A stretch of DNA of 64,000 bases from Plazaster borealis (taxonomy: Eukaryota > Echinodermata > Asteroidea > Forcipulatida > Labidiasteridae). The stretch is from positions 11,053,501 to 11,117,500 of the forward strand of contig CM037473.1 in NCBI GenBank assembly GCA_021014325.1. Direction: 5' to 3'. The notes under the pieces were generated by a model. It saw only the letters and a program-made list of their open reading frames with translations, was not told where the DNA came from and searched no databases. The position numbers and the translations under genes are program-made. Positions 47,901 to 58,300 of the stretch are shown piece after piece; within the stretch, counting starts at the first letter, position 1, and every line of letters begins with the position of its first letter.

Positions 47901-48956
47901 AAATTGAATAACTTAGGGTGCAAGGCAGTGACAATCAACTGGGTGGGACTTCAGACAACAGTGCAAATCAAAAACAGCATCTAACTAAGTACTGCTCACA
48001 GCAGCATTTGTGAACAAGTTGAAATTAGGGCATCTTTTTGAAATGTTAGTTTTTAAACTGAAAGTGTAAAAAAACGCTTTAAACAAATGAAACTTTTGTG
48101 GAACTAATCTTGGACAAATTTCCATATCTGACTGCTGGTTTTTCACTAACCAAAACTAAAACATCATCTCATTATTTTGAGTATTTTATTTCATAACGAA
48201 TGAAAAAGTGGCAGTCGGATATGGCAATTTTACCCCAATCTTTCAAAAGACATGAAATTGAGCAACAAATATACCACTGTCATTTTGTCAAAATAGTAAG
48301 CATGGTAAAGTAAGACTGAGGTAGTAATAGAAAAATATATTGATTATTGTATCCCTCCAGCAGACAGACTTATTTTCTCTAGAGAAAATATGTGGTTTGT
48401 AATGAAACTGCCTATATTAAAAGATCAATCATGGTTTGTTACAAATTGAAATAGCACTGCCGACTGCAACAACACTTTTGTTATGTAGTTTGTAAGCACA
48501 TGACATAGGGCTAGCTCAGCCTTGTAAAAATGTAGTAATTTTTCATACAACATTTTTTTTTCACTCTGAGACCACCACCGGTCTCACCATGGAGGTAGAA
48601 TTACTTACCTTTTGCCGAGATGCTGCAAACCAAACCTCGCAAAATTTCAACACAAGTACATAATCTCCATCTTCTTCGATTGTGGTTGTATACCCAAACG
48701 TGTTAACATCATACCGCTCTGTCTGGTAGAGAATTGCATCCTGTGGTGGCACGCGCCCGATCACAGAAAGACTTTTTCCGAAGTCCGAGGCAACGCCAAC
48801 CTCCAGCGGGTCATTCTCATATTCCACGCCGTACACATCCCGATGCGCGGGGCCGCCACAGTTGACGGCAAACACCACCTCGGCAATGGCATTAGATGGA
48901 GAAATGCAGTGAATAAAACATGTCAAGAGGACTGTGAAATATGTAAGATGTTTCAT
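32961..48956 (-). CDS. MLEC: Malectin, ER carbohydrate-binding membrane protein (270 aa)
   Basis: Type I ER membrane lectin that binds diglucosylated high-mannose N-glycans and works with ribophorin I in glycoprotein quality control (known for the animal protein). Exons in transcript order (minus strand): 48956-48609, 47625-47446, 34618-34561 and 33187-32961. Phases close to give 270 residues; human has 292. Residues 1-25 are a signal peptide. The malectin fold spans about 27-195 and includes [20 protein letters not shown] and DYVLVLKF. An acidic linker (about 207-220) is followed by a C-terminal membrane helix (about 249-270) ending [11 protein letters not shown]. An in-frame upstream ATG at 49004 would add 16 residues; I prefer 48956 because it starts the signal peptide directly. 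Intron 2 is 12.8 kb. Confidence 0.97.
33188..34560 (-). other. Malectin intron 3
   Basis: Bounded by GTAAG (34560-34556) and AATTGCAG (33195-33188). Contains one M4 element (34067-34242) and a C13 run. No coding sequence is seen. Confidence 0.75.
34067..34242. mobile_element. M4 MITE (AATAGACCTTATGCA ends)
   Basis: Left AATAGACCTTATGCACATGA, right TCAATGCATAAGGTCTATT. Inside are GCGCCCTCGCCTAGAGGTC and CTCTAAGATGGCGGC. A full second copy is at 57019-57198; fragments are at 19673 and 46160. Confidence 0.88.
35475..35693. repeat. M8-family repeat with internal doubling
   Basis: AGGCCTGATGCTTCGTATAG, then a second AGGCTTCATTTTTGAAAG 90 bp on. Each is followed by ACGTTTTCTTCTGTTGG, so the left part is duplicated. 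Ends near GTATCTGACCTG. Confidence 0.6.
36473..36612 (-). mobile_element. SINE body fragment
   Basis: AAGGTGCTGCGGTGCATTCA through CATCCGAAGGACA matches the 3' part of the tRNA-Leu SINE (compare 41150-41284, opposite strand). The tRNA head is missing. Confidence 0.65.
36670..37067. repeat. M10 element (diverged copy)
   Basis: Contains GGTGAAAATCCACGAGACGG, GGGCTTGAAGCTCAAAAAGT and an end like GTCCAGTTTAAATTTCGAGC, all shared with 38559-39199 and 45285-45674. Confidence 0.55.
37646..37829 (+). repeat. Perfect 92-bp tandem duplication
   Basis: Two identical 92-bp units, 37646-37737 and 37738-37829, each running from AGCATTTTAATACTAAAAAC to CTACCAGCTAGCTGAT. No mismatch was seen by eye, so it is very recent, polymorphic, or an assembly artefact. 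Confidence 0.95.
38559..39199. mobile_element. M10 foldback element
   Basis: Left GCAGGGCTCAAAATAAACAC, right GTGTTAATTTTGAGCCCTGC, a matched inverted end pair about 640 bp apart. Inside are further inverted blocks (TACTGGACAAG vs CTTGTCCAGT) and half of an M2 palindrome (38930-38994). Confidence 0.8.
39919..40231. mobile_element. M9 element (GGTTCTCCCC ends)
   Basis: AAGGTTCTCCCCAGGTTTTT at the left and GCATGGGGAGAACCCTGA at the right. The interior ATCGGCCCGATATGCTAGC is shared, inverted, with 54391-54976. It contains an AT-only run. Confidence 0.75.
40242..40421. mobile_element. M8 element (compact reference copy)
   Basis: AGGCCTGGAATTTCATCATT to TGTAATTCCAGGCCTG, inverted ends, about 180 bp. 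It carries GGGCAAGGCCATTTTCATTT, GGGCACTTCCATTGG and GGGGCACCAAGGCCAAGACC. A second partial relative follows at about 40545-40680. Confidence 0.82.
41020..41284 (+). mobile_element. tRNA-Leu(CAA)-derived SINE
   Basis: The head reads ACGGAGCGGTCAAGCGCACT then GGACTCAAGCTCTGG, followed by a variable arm and GGTTTGAAACCTGGTC as B box. This matches a tRNA-Leu with anticodon CAA. The body and the CGCCGCAGCACCTTG end are shared with 16330 and 36473. It sits in malectin intron 2. Confidence 0.85.
41750..42129. mobile_element. M1 MITE
   Basis: TTAA at 41750-41753 and 42126-42129. Ends AGGCATCGTACACGTTTGG and CCAAACGTGTACGATGCCT are near-perfect inverses. It is in the opposite orientation to the copy at 27331. 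Confidence 0.9.
42192..42372. repeat. Inverted repeat with GGGTGTCCAAA units
   Basis: GGTTTTAGCCAGGATTTGG and AAAGGGTGTCC on the left face GACACCCCTTTGGCTAACAC on the right. Between them GGGTGTCCAAATT-like units occur four or five times. Probably a foldback element. Confidence 0.6.
44176..44702. mobile_element. Inverted-repeat element with AGGGTTCTGCCCA ends
   Basis: CCAGGGTTCTGCCCACAG at the left and CTGGGCAGAACCCTGAG at the right. About 525 bp. Ends resemble M9 with GCC for CCC; possibly a sister family. Confidence 0.65.
45285..45674. repeat. M10 element (diverged copy)
   Basis: GGGTTCGAATTTGTGGGAAA at the left and CCAGTGTAAAATTCAAGCAC at the right, with AATCCACAAGACTTTAGGGC inside, as at 38870. 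Confidence 0.6.
46160..46240. repeat. M4 right-end fragment
   Basis: TTTGTCATCGTTTTAGTTCT, AAAATGGCAGCGGGATGACA and TCAATGCATTAAGTCTAATT match the right half of M4. Confidence 0.6.
46883..47030. mobile_element. M5 MITE
   Basis: GGGCTCGATTTCACAAAGAG to CTTTGTGAAATCGACCCC, a clean inverted end pair of about 18 bp. The interior ACTCATCTTAAGATGAATC is shared with 29068. Confidence 0.85.
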
Positions 48957-49368
48957 GCTGAAATGAAAGTTGGAAATTGGTATAAAATTTCGTCTGTTTG
49001 ACATTTTTTTGCGGTGAACTAGCAAGTAGCAGCAGTCTCTCTACACAATCGGTCCTCAAGCGCCGCGAACACATTGTACACACAAACAGTGTACATCGTG
49101 GTTGATCGTGGTTGGCCACATGTACAAAACGTAGACTTACAAAAACAATATTTTATTCACGTACTCATTTAGGTAATTATTAAAAACTCAATTTCTTCAA
49201 ATTCTAAACTATTGTGTTCCAAAAAATGCATAAAAGTTAATTATTTATTTGTTTTTAAATATTTTAAACAACATTTGAAGACATTATAATAAAAATAGCT
49301 ACAAATGTTATTAATAAGCTGTGATAAATAAACAAACGACTTATCCATCCCAAGATGCTCAATCCAAG
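48957..49368. promoter_or_regulatory. Shared malectin/TYW1 promoter region
   Basis: Only 412 bp separate the divergent start codons of malectin (48956, minus) and TYW1 (49369, plus). No repeat or TATA box stands out. TYW1 begins in CCAAGATGGCAGCC, which matches the YY1 consensus (AAnATGGCGGC) often placed over the start of TATA-less housekeeping genes. An earlier ATG at 49355 opens a nine-codon uORF that overlaps the TYW1 start out of frame. Confidence 0.7.
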
Positions 49369-52300
49369 ATGGCAGCCTCCGTAGTAGATTTTTACTTTCT
49401 ATTTTGGTGTTTTTTAATTTCCAATTTTTGTGGTTTTGAGAGAGTAAATGCCATCGATAGTGAAAACGAAGGTAGATGAGACATATATACTTGCATGCAA
49501 CTTACTGATCCAAGTTTATTAACTGGAAATGTTGTTTTTAAACATTTTGTTCTGCCTACAATCAGACAATGTAAATGCTATTTTGCACTGAATGATATGT
49601 ACGTGGTGGCTATTGTATTGGAATACAGAGGGCGCTGTTTATATAAATTTGGTTTACAATAATAATTCTTGCTGCAGATTATTGATTTATTGAGAACTAT
49701 GAGAATTTACTGAGTTTTAAGTAATTTATGATTGGACCCTCTTGACAATTTTGGGACAATTTGAGTACCGGTATTAAAAAAAAGTTGTTTACAAAGTTGC
49801 CCCACATCACACACAGGACACATGCAGACAGTTACAGTAGCCTGCCCATAGGCCATGTTCGTACCTGCCCACCACTTGCACTTCTTTCCAAACCATGACT
49901 GATGCAGTTGTGATGGATGATCTTAACCCTACAGTACTACCTACAGTACAGTTCAGTAACGGTATAGTGTGGAGAATTGTGATCACACTCTGTGCGGATG
50001 TGCTGCATGCAGTGCATGCTGTTGCATTATCACATTTTTAGCATTCATCAAATTCTTTACAATATATTTCTCAAACATTGTAGATAATGATACGTTGCAA
50101 TCGCACTGGGGCAGTAAGTTAGTGACTACACTATGGACATCAGTTCCCTGCTGGTACGGTGTGTCCTTTGTGACGGGGGTAGCTACCCTCCTTATGGTGA
50201 TACTTTGGTGGAACAAGAATGATAATGTAAGTAAAACTGGTTTATCTATATAAGGCAGGAAATCCATGTGTCCATCACGCATTGTGCAATCCTTTCAAAT
50301 GGAGGTACACCCCAAGCAATGCACATCATTTTTACAGATAATGCGGTTTGCAAAGCGGATACATGGAGTTGCATATATATGTGTTGCTTGGGGTGTACTT
50401 TCATTTTTACATCCTTGCGCACTGCGCATTACGGACAACGCATGATGGACACGTGGATTTCGGGACTGAAGATGCTGTATCAGACCATGATCAGACTGCC
50501 ACTATTTCACTCATTGTGACCAACAACATCATCTTACTTGGGTAAATAAAGATACTAGTTTTGGTCATGATGTGTGAAATAATGGTAGTCGGATTGGGTG
50601 TCTTTTTCCAGGAAGCTCACATGGTTTTGATTTCAACAAACTCTCCAACTGGAATCTTCTTAATTGCAAGCCTCTTTTATTGATCAATATCTTTGGTTCC
50701 CAATTGAGCAACCCTGCAACCATTTGTTGCTTACATTTCAGTGATCAGACTAAATATAACTTGTGAATGTCATCCTCACAATTTCCAGGAGTAACCAGAC
50801 TGGCCACAGAAATAGTTCAATCAGCTCCATGGAACTTGATGTGCTGCATTTCAAAATATTGACAAATCTAAGTGTTTTCTTTGTTCTTGCAGGAAGTTGA
50901 GAATTTAGTGCCAAATGCTGCCCCAAGGAGGCCAACAGAAGGAGGTAGACAGTCGACTCAACGGCAGACAACACGTGCCCAATCAGCCAACCAGAATGGG
51001 CATATGCTGAAACAAAGTTCTGAAGGCACTTCTGAGAAGAAAGGCAGGCTGAGAGTTTTCTATGGCACACAAACAGGGACTGCCAAGGTTAATCCTCTAT
51101 TTTTTCCCCAAAGATTGTCTTTGGATGGTAGATATCAACTTCATTTTTAAGTACCAAAAGCTTATTACATAGACCTGAGGGGTGAACAAATTTGTCTAAG
51201 AACAGAAAGATCCTGCTAAGTTTATGAGGTTTACCTGAAAAATACCTTGATATTAATAGGTATTAATACTTTTAAGATTTATTTGCGAGTTAATGTGCTT
51301 AGCAAATATATTTTTTTAGCAAAGTTTCTGCTGAGTAGCCTCATTACATTAGCTTAGGATCTGGACATCGATTAAAATACATCAGCAGCTGTACACTCGG
51401 GACTGGTAAAATACGTTTTTGTTACACCAGTAAATTTGCTTCACAATTGGGTGGGCAGTTAGGTTTGAGGATTTTAGAGTCTTGTATGAATCAAGAATGC
51501 ATGAAGAATGTAAAACGCAGGAAGTTAATACAGCAGGTTAATAGGTAATGGAATGGGATCTTAGAAAGTGTATACATTAGAATGGAGAACTTTCGATGAC
51601 TGCTCCAATGACTCATTTATCTTGGACGGCGAATGCAACTTGTCTTTTCACAAAAAGCTTTTTAAATTTTCAATTATATTTTTCCCTTGTGTTGATCATT
51701 CAGAGCTTTGCAGAGGATCTTGCAAAGGCAGCAACTGCAAGTGGCGTTTCTGCAGAGGTCATTGACCTACTTACCTTTGACCCAGAAAGTCATATTCTTC
51801 CAGAGGTAAAGTCAAAGGTTAAACTTGTTTAGTTGACCAAGAAAAATAACAAACATCATTATACACTGTCCTCTGCTTTGGAGGCAGTTTCGGGGAGCTT
51901 CATTGTGTAACACCAGAGGCTGAGACCTGGCTGAAGCACCTCGACCTGGGCCCAATTTTAAGGCACTGCACCAAATAATTCTGCGCTTACGCGCACTGTA
52001 ACGTGTGTATTTCTATGGGACGTAGCTGGGCGTAACGCAGAATTCCACAGTAAGCAGTGCCATGAAATGGGGCCCCAGTCATTTAGCCTTGCTAGCTAGC
52101 CATAAGAAGTAGCAGCACTATACACAGTTTTGGTGTTCTGAGTAGTTTTTTTATTTTTTTTATTTTTAAAGATGTCGAGGTGAACTTTTAGAGGTAAAAA
52201 TACATTTTTAAACGAACCCAAACTTGTGGTTATTATCGAGGGAACAAAAACATAATACAAAATATTTTAAATTTTTTGAAATCTAATTTTAAAAAAAACC

Positions 52301-55300
52301 TTTTTAAAGGTGTTGTACACGTTTGGTAATGACTCAAAACAAATATTAGCATAAAAACTTACTTGGTAACAAGCAACGGAGTGCTGTTGATAGTATAAAA
52401 CATTGTAGGAAATGACTCCCTCTGAAGTAACGTAGTTTTTGAGAAAGAGGTAAATTTCTCACTAAAATAATAAAAACTTCTTGCAAGAAGTTTTTATTCC
52501 TATCTGAAAGCACACAAATTTGTACAACAAGGGTTTTTTTTCTTTCATCATTTTCTTGCAACTTCGATGACCAATTTAGCCCAAATTTTCACAGGCTTGT
52601 TATTTTATGCATATGTTGGGATACACCAAGTGAGAACACTGGTCTTTGACAATTTCCAAACGTGTTCAGTGCCTTTAAGTCAGAAAGTACTCTTTTTTTA
52701 TACAGACTGATGGACTAGTGACCTGTGTCTTCATTATAGCCACATATTCTGAAGGACTGCCAACAGAGAGTGCTGCCTGGTTCTGTCAGTGGCTGGAGGA
52801 AGCAACTACTGATTTCAGGGTTCATAAGTCCCTCTTAAAGGGACTTAAGTATGCTGTGTTTGGGCTTGGAAACTCACTGTATGAAGGCCATTATAATCAG
52901 GTATACATGTACATTTACTTACAGTAGGCCTCAAATTATCTAAATGTATGGCAAAACATTTGTTACCTCTTCCTTTTGCCATGGTGCTTTTTGTCAGGCC
53001 TGGAATTACACAGAGGCCTCGAAGGCCATGGCCTCTGTTGCCCTTGCCTTGGCCTTGGTGCCCCTTCAGAAGTTTTCCATATCGTCACCGACGCCACGAA
53101 GTAGCACACAGTGTACAAAACCACTTTTTTTTCAAATTTCAGTTTTTTACATATTTAAACAATGTTAACCAAGGCCTACAACTTCATGAAGTTTCAACGC
53201 TTCAAGAACTTTACTTTTTTAATTACGGTAATGAGGGTTTGCAACTTTGCACCAAACCTGACATTTTTTGACGCCACGAAGTAGCACTGAGATTCAATTT
53301 ACCATTGAAACACACGGCGCGCACACACCTCAAAAATTAAAAAAACCTTTTCACGAAGTAGCCCTGCAATCTTGTGTGTAGCGTGCACGTGACCTAGATT
53401 ATCTAGGTCACAAACACGCATAGTAATACATGGCAGTGCTACTTCGTGAAAACGAAAAAGGGCCATTTTCGTTAATTTTCGACGTCACGAAGTAGCACGC
53501 AGTTTTCTTACTTAATTGCTCATTAATTAAGGACGAAAAGCATTAAAAGCACGGTATATATGAAGTTCAATGCATCAAGTCTCCACTGTAAGAAAACTAG
53601 TTGAAAATACTCTAAAATTGTTTAGGAAAGCTTGATTTTAAAAAGCGTTCAACTTCAAACGCTGTTTTCTCCGATTGTTACTTTTTACTGGTATCTACCT
53701 CTGTGCTACTTTGTGGCGTCGGTGACGATATGCTTAAAGATTTTCCAATTAAAGTGCCCTTTTGCAAAATGAAAATGACCTTGCCCTCTCATGCATGCAA
53801 TTCCAGGCCTGCAGTGGTGGTAGAGGTACCCTGTACCCTTTATTATGTCACCAAATCAGATTGAAAATTTAAGCTGTTTGGATATGACCACAGGGAATAA
53901 AACATGAAAAAGTTGATCAAGCCCACTGTCGATATTTGAAGTTGCCATAGTGCATGTAGAATAATCACTTCAAATTTTAACATTTTATCAACATGTTAAG
54001 TTGTTGTTGTTGGTTTATCTATTTGTTTTTTCCAAATAAAATTTAACAAGTTTGAAATTGTTAAATATATTTATTTTTTATAGGTTGGGAAGAATGTGGA
54101 TAGCTGGCTTAGCATCCTAAGTGCATCAGCTGTGGTGGAGAGAGGGGAGGGGGATCAGAATGTTGCTGAGAGCAAACATGGAGGTAAATCCCTTGCAGTC
54201 AGTGAAATCAGACATATTCTTCCTACTTTAGTCTGAAAAATCTGACAAATTGTTTTTAAATGGCATGTAAAGTCTATAAAAGCCTGTACGAGGTCTGGGT
54301 CCTCATTAAAATCATCTTACTTTTTTCTGAGGGTCAGGTATCATGCTTGGGTGAAATTCGATTTGACCAAGCAAGTCGCTGTATCAGACCAGGGTTCTCC
54401 TCATGCTAGTATGATAGTATATCATCGGGGTGTGGGTTCGAATCCCGGTCATGACACTTGTATCCTTGAGCAAGATACTTTACTATAATTGCTTCTCTTC
54501 ACCCAGGGGTATAAATGGGTACCTGCGAGGGGAGAGGTTGATATTGTGTTTGAAAAGCCTTCAGAGCACTACGGCAGCTCGGGGCTGTATGCTCCCCAGG
54601 GAGCTGAGAAAGATTACAGGAATGTTATTGGCCCAATGACCAGGGCACTAATGTAAAGCGCATTGAGACGTTATTGTGAAATGCGCTATATAAGAACTAG
54701 TTATTATTATTATTATTATTATATCGGGCCGATACGTGAGAATTGCTGGCAGATATGCGCGAATTGCAGCCGATACGCACAAAAATACATTTTTAAGTTT
54801 GTTTAATATATTTTTTTACTTCGGATCAAATTCCTGAAAATCATGAAGATAAAACCATTAAGAATGCCAAAAAGTGAACAGTAGGGCATTTCAAAACCAA
54901 AGATAAACACCAAACTTCCAAAATTTGGGTCCAGAATGCCCCACTGTTTTGAAATATCCTACGGAGAACCCTGCAGACTGTTATTAAAATTCAACTTGCA
55001 GATAAGTTATTTATCTATCCAATACATTCAGCAATTCATTTCATTATGTGTCGCCTGTACAATGTTGCTGTAATTTTGAACATCTTGCAGGCATTGGAGA
55101 AGATTTCGCTGCGTGGAAAGAGTCGCTCCTCCAAAAGGTATCAAGCTCCACTAAAGACTGCTGTAGCTCACAGGAGCAGTCGTGTGAGTGCGGGAAAACA
55201 GACGGGGGCTGTTGCCAGGAAACTCAAGACAACAATGACGAGGTTGAGGACACTTATTTTCAAAAAGCAACTTTTGAATCAGAGTTTTAGGTTAAATTCT

Positions 55301-58300
55301 TATATGCACAGTATGGTGATTCTGATCTGTCTGTTTTTTTGTTTCTGTTCTAGTAATTTTTCGATTACAGCTGTTCAATTTTAGTATGTTTTTGGCTTCA
55401 TATTGCGACTTTAACATCTTTTAGGCGGAGTTTGGCGCCATATAAATATTAATTATTATTATTTTGTGAGCTCAATGCAATTCAATGTATTTCCTGCATC
55501 ACCCAAGTCGATGTTCTAAAAACTCATGTGCTCAATCAATTGTTACTTTCTACATTGTTGTATTTTTTTATATCACCTTTCACCATCTGTTCACTGATGT
55601 AGTTGGAAAGCAATTGCGCACTCAGCTTTTAAAGTCTTGCAAGAAAAATCCACATACAACTCTGCTGGGATTCCAGTCCACATTCTAAAGCAGGTGTTGT
55701 AATTGCTATACCACAGAGGTGTAGCTTGCTGAGCAGAAGGCTAGCTATAATCCCACATAGCAGCATGTCCTGCACTAGTACATTCAATACATACAACAAA
55801 ATTGATCTAAACTCACTGGAATTATAGAAACAAGCCACACAGACCTTTGAAAATGAGGCTGAAAGGTGGTATAGTCAGGTTCTTTATTATTGAATATACT
55901 TACACACGTTTGTTATTGATCTTTGTGCACAAGAAGCATGACAGAGATGGTCACAAACATTTCTTTGGGTTTGCTATTTGTTGCATGTGAAGGAATTGTA
56001 TGATAGTTCCAGTGAAGATGAAGTCAGTGACGCGGACGACGACCAAGATAAAAGCGGCAAAGTCACAGAGACTAATGGCCTGACTGACCTTGAGGACTTG
56101 GGAAAGGTCATGAAGAAAATAAAGAAGGCAAAGGTCAGAAGTCATCTAAATACACGAGATAGATTCTTGTTCAAATTATGGATTGGGGATAAATACAAGT
56201 TGTAAAAGCAAAAATTAGATTTGAAGTAGTTAAAGGAAATCAAATGGCTCTCAACATTGTAATTGTGCAAGCCAACGTGATGTCTACAGTATCGCACATG
56301 GGCTTAATGTCTGAAGTAGAGTTGTATACCATATCAAGCTGTAGTCGAACAGTGTACTTTTAAGCTAACAGATGATACACTTATAAGCTTGTGGAAGAGT
56401 ACGTTCATTCCAGTCATCTAGTTATGAAGTCGCATTTCCTGAACGAATCATACATGATATGTATTTGGAACAGTCCATTTGTTCCGATCCACTAGTTTTA
56501 AAATACAAGGTTAAACCATCCTGTTCAAAGCTCATTGAACAAGGTTAAAGAGATCATGAATGGTGTTCATATTTGTAAATAAAAAAGGTACCCTTAGTGA
56601 ATATTAACAGACCCCATTTTCTTGGCACTGCGCCACCGCAGAATTCCACGCTTAAGGCGCCCTCTGTAAAGCATCTGATTCTATGGGCAAGTGGTCGTAA
56701 GCGTAGAATTCAGTAAGCAGTGCTATGAAATTGCGCACAGATAGCTCAAAATACAATGGAAATTCATGTTTGACAATGTTTGAGAATGATTTTTGTTTTT
56801 CTCTTGTGGGTGGTTGTAGGATGACAGAGCGTCAGCTAAAGCATCCGAGCCTAGGGAGATGATTACACCAATGCTAAGAAAAGCACTCACTAAACAGGGT
56901 GAGTATAGACTATAAAGACAAGACCACCTAATTCCTGTCTATCTGCTGTGGTATAATGCCATTTGTTCAAGTCCAATACAACAAAATGACTAGGCCAACA
57001 CACATAGTGTATGCTGCAAATAGACCTCGTGCATTAACGTCATTACACCGGCATCTTTATAGAAGTAAAATGATGATAAAACAATGGAAACGCACATCTT
57101 TGTACGTATGGCGCACAGGATGGGCCAATTAGTAACCATCTTTAGACCTCTAGCCGAGGGCGCCCTACTCAAATGACGTCATGTAAATAAGGTCTATTCG
57201 GTCAACTACTGCACTCACTGATACAATCAGAAATACATAGTGATTGGTATACAGAATTTGTGTACAAGTACATTAATGATGTGTGAATGACAATACTCAT
57301 GTTGACAAAATTTTCTTGCAGTCAATTTGGCATAAATGGTTTAAGTATCACACATGGACATGAACCATACTTTACAAGTGCACCTCTGAAGGGCAAGGTT
57401 GGAAAAGTTAATGTGTGTTGGTTGATTTTTCTTGTCTTTTTCAGGGTACCGACTGATTGGTAGTCACTCTGGCGTTAAACTCTGCAGGTGGACTAAGGTT
57501 AGTATAAATATAATTATACAGAACTAACCAATGGATGTGACTGGCTCCAAGGAAAATGAAACTAAAATGAACATTATGAAGAATGAGGAAAATAAACTGA
57601 GAGTTCATAGATTTCCAATAGTACAGTATCTAGCACCTGGGCCCAATTTCATAGAGCTGCTAAGCACAACAATTTGCTAAGCATGAAATTTCTTCCTTGA
57701 TAAAAACAGGATTACCAACCAACTTTCCACGTGATTTTCAGGATAAGCAAACAACAGCTGAATACCAGTAACAAGCAATATGCAACACATGACAATTTGG
57801 TTAGTAATCCTGTTTTTATCAAGGAAGAAATTTCATGCTAAGCAAATTTTTGTGCTTAGCAGCTCTATGAAATTATGCTCAGCTTAGACCTCAAAATCAT
57901 CTGGTATACAGGGTTTATCTACTTGTATATACCACGCAAAGGAATTTTAACCTTACCTCTGCAACAAATTGGTAAGCAGCCCAAATGGGAAGTATTGAAA
58001 GTGTTAACAAAAGGTTCCCTGTTAGTTTCTACTTGACAAGTACACTATATTTTATTGTTATGCACTACTTTATGCACCTTCGTAATGGGACAACTTACCT
58101 CTTCATATTTGCCAAGCTGACTCTCTTTAGATTTTCAAGGGACTTTTAAAGACTCATTTGTTTGAACCTCTATTTTTGTAACAAGTTGCTTTGTGTATTT
58201 CATTTCATTGTTTTATGTTTTGTGTTGCGCATAGAGGCTCCTGCATTATGCGCTATACAAATGTCTCGTATCGTGCATTTCACCTTATTTTTGCATTGAA

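Noticed and set aside
48612..49001. 129-residue plus-strand frame over malectin exon 1
   Set aside because: Antisense shadow of the malectin coding exon, which has clear homology and splice sites.
50268..50519. Cys-rich frame in TYW1 intron 2
   Set aside because: Lies mostly within the foldback element 50264-50461. No family or splice context.
52948..53271. Pro/Arg-rich frames over the M8 and TIR elements
   Set aside because: They span the boundary of two nested transposons, so the frame is accidental.
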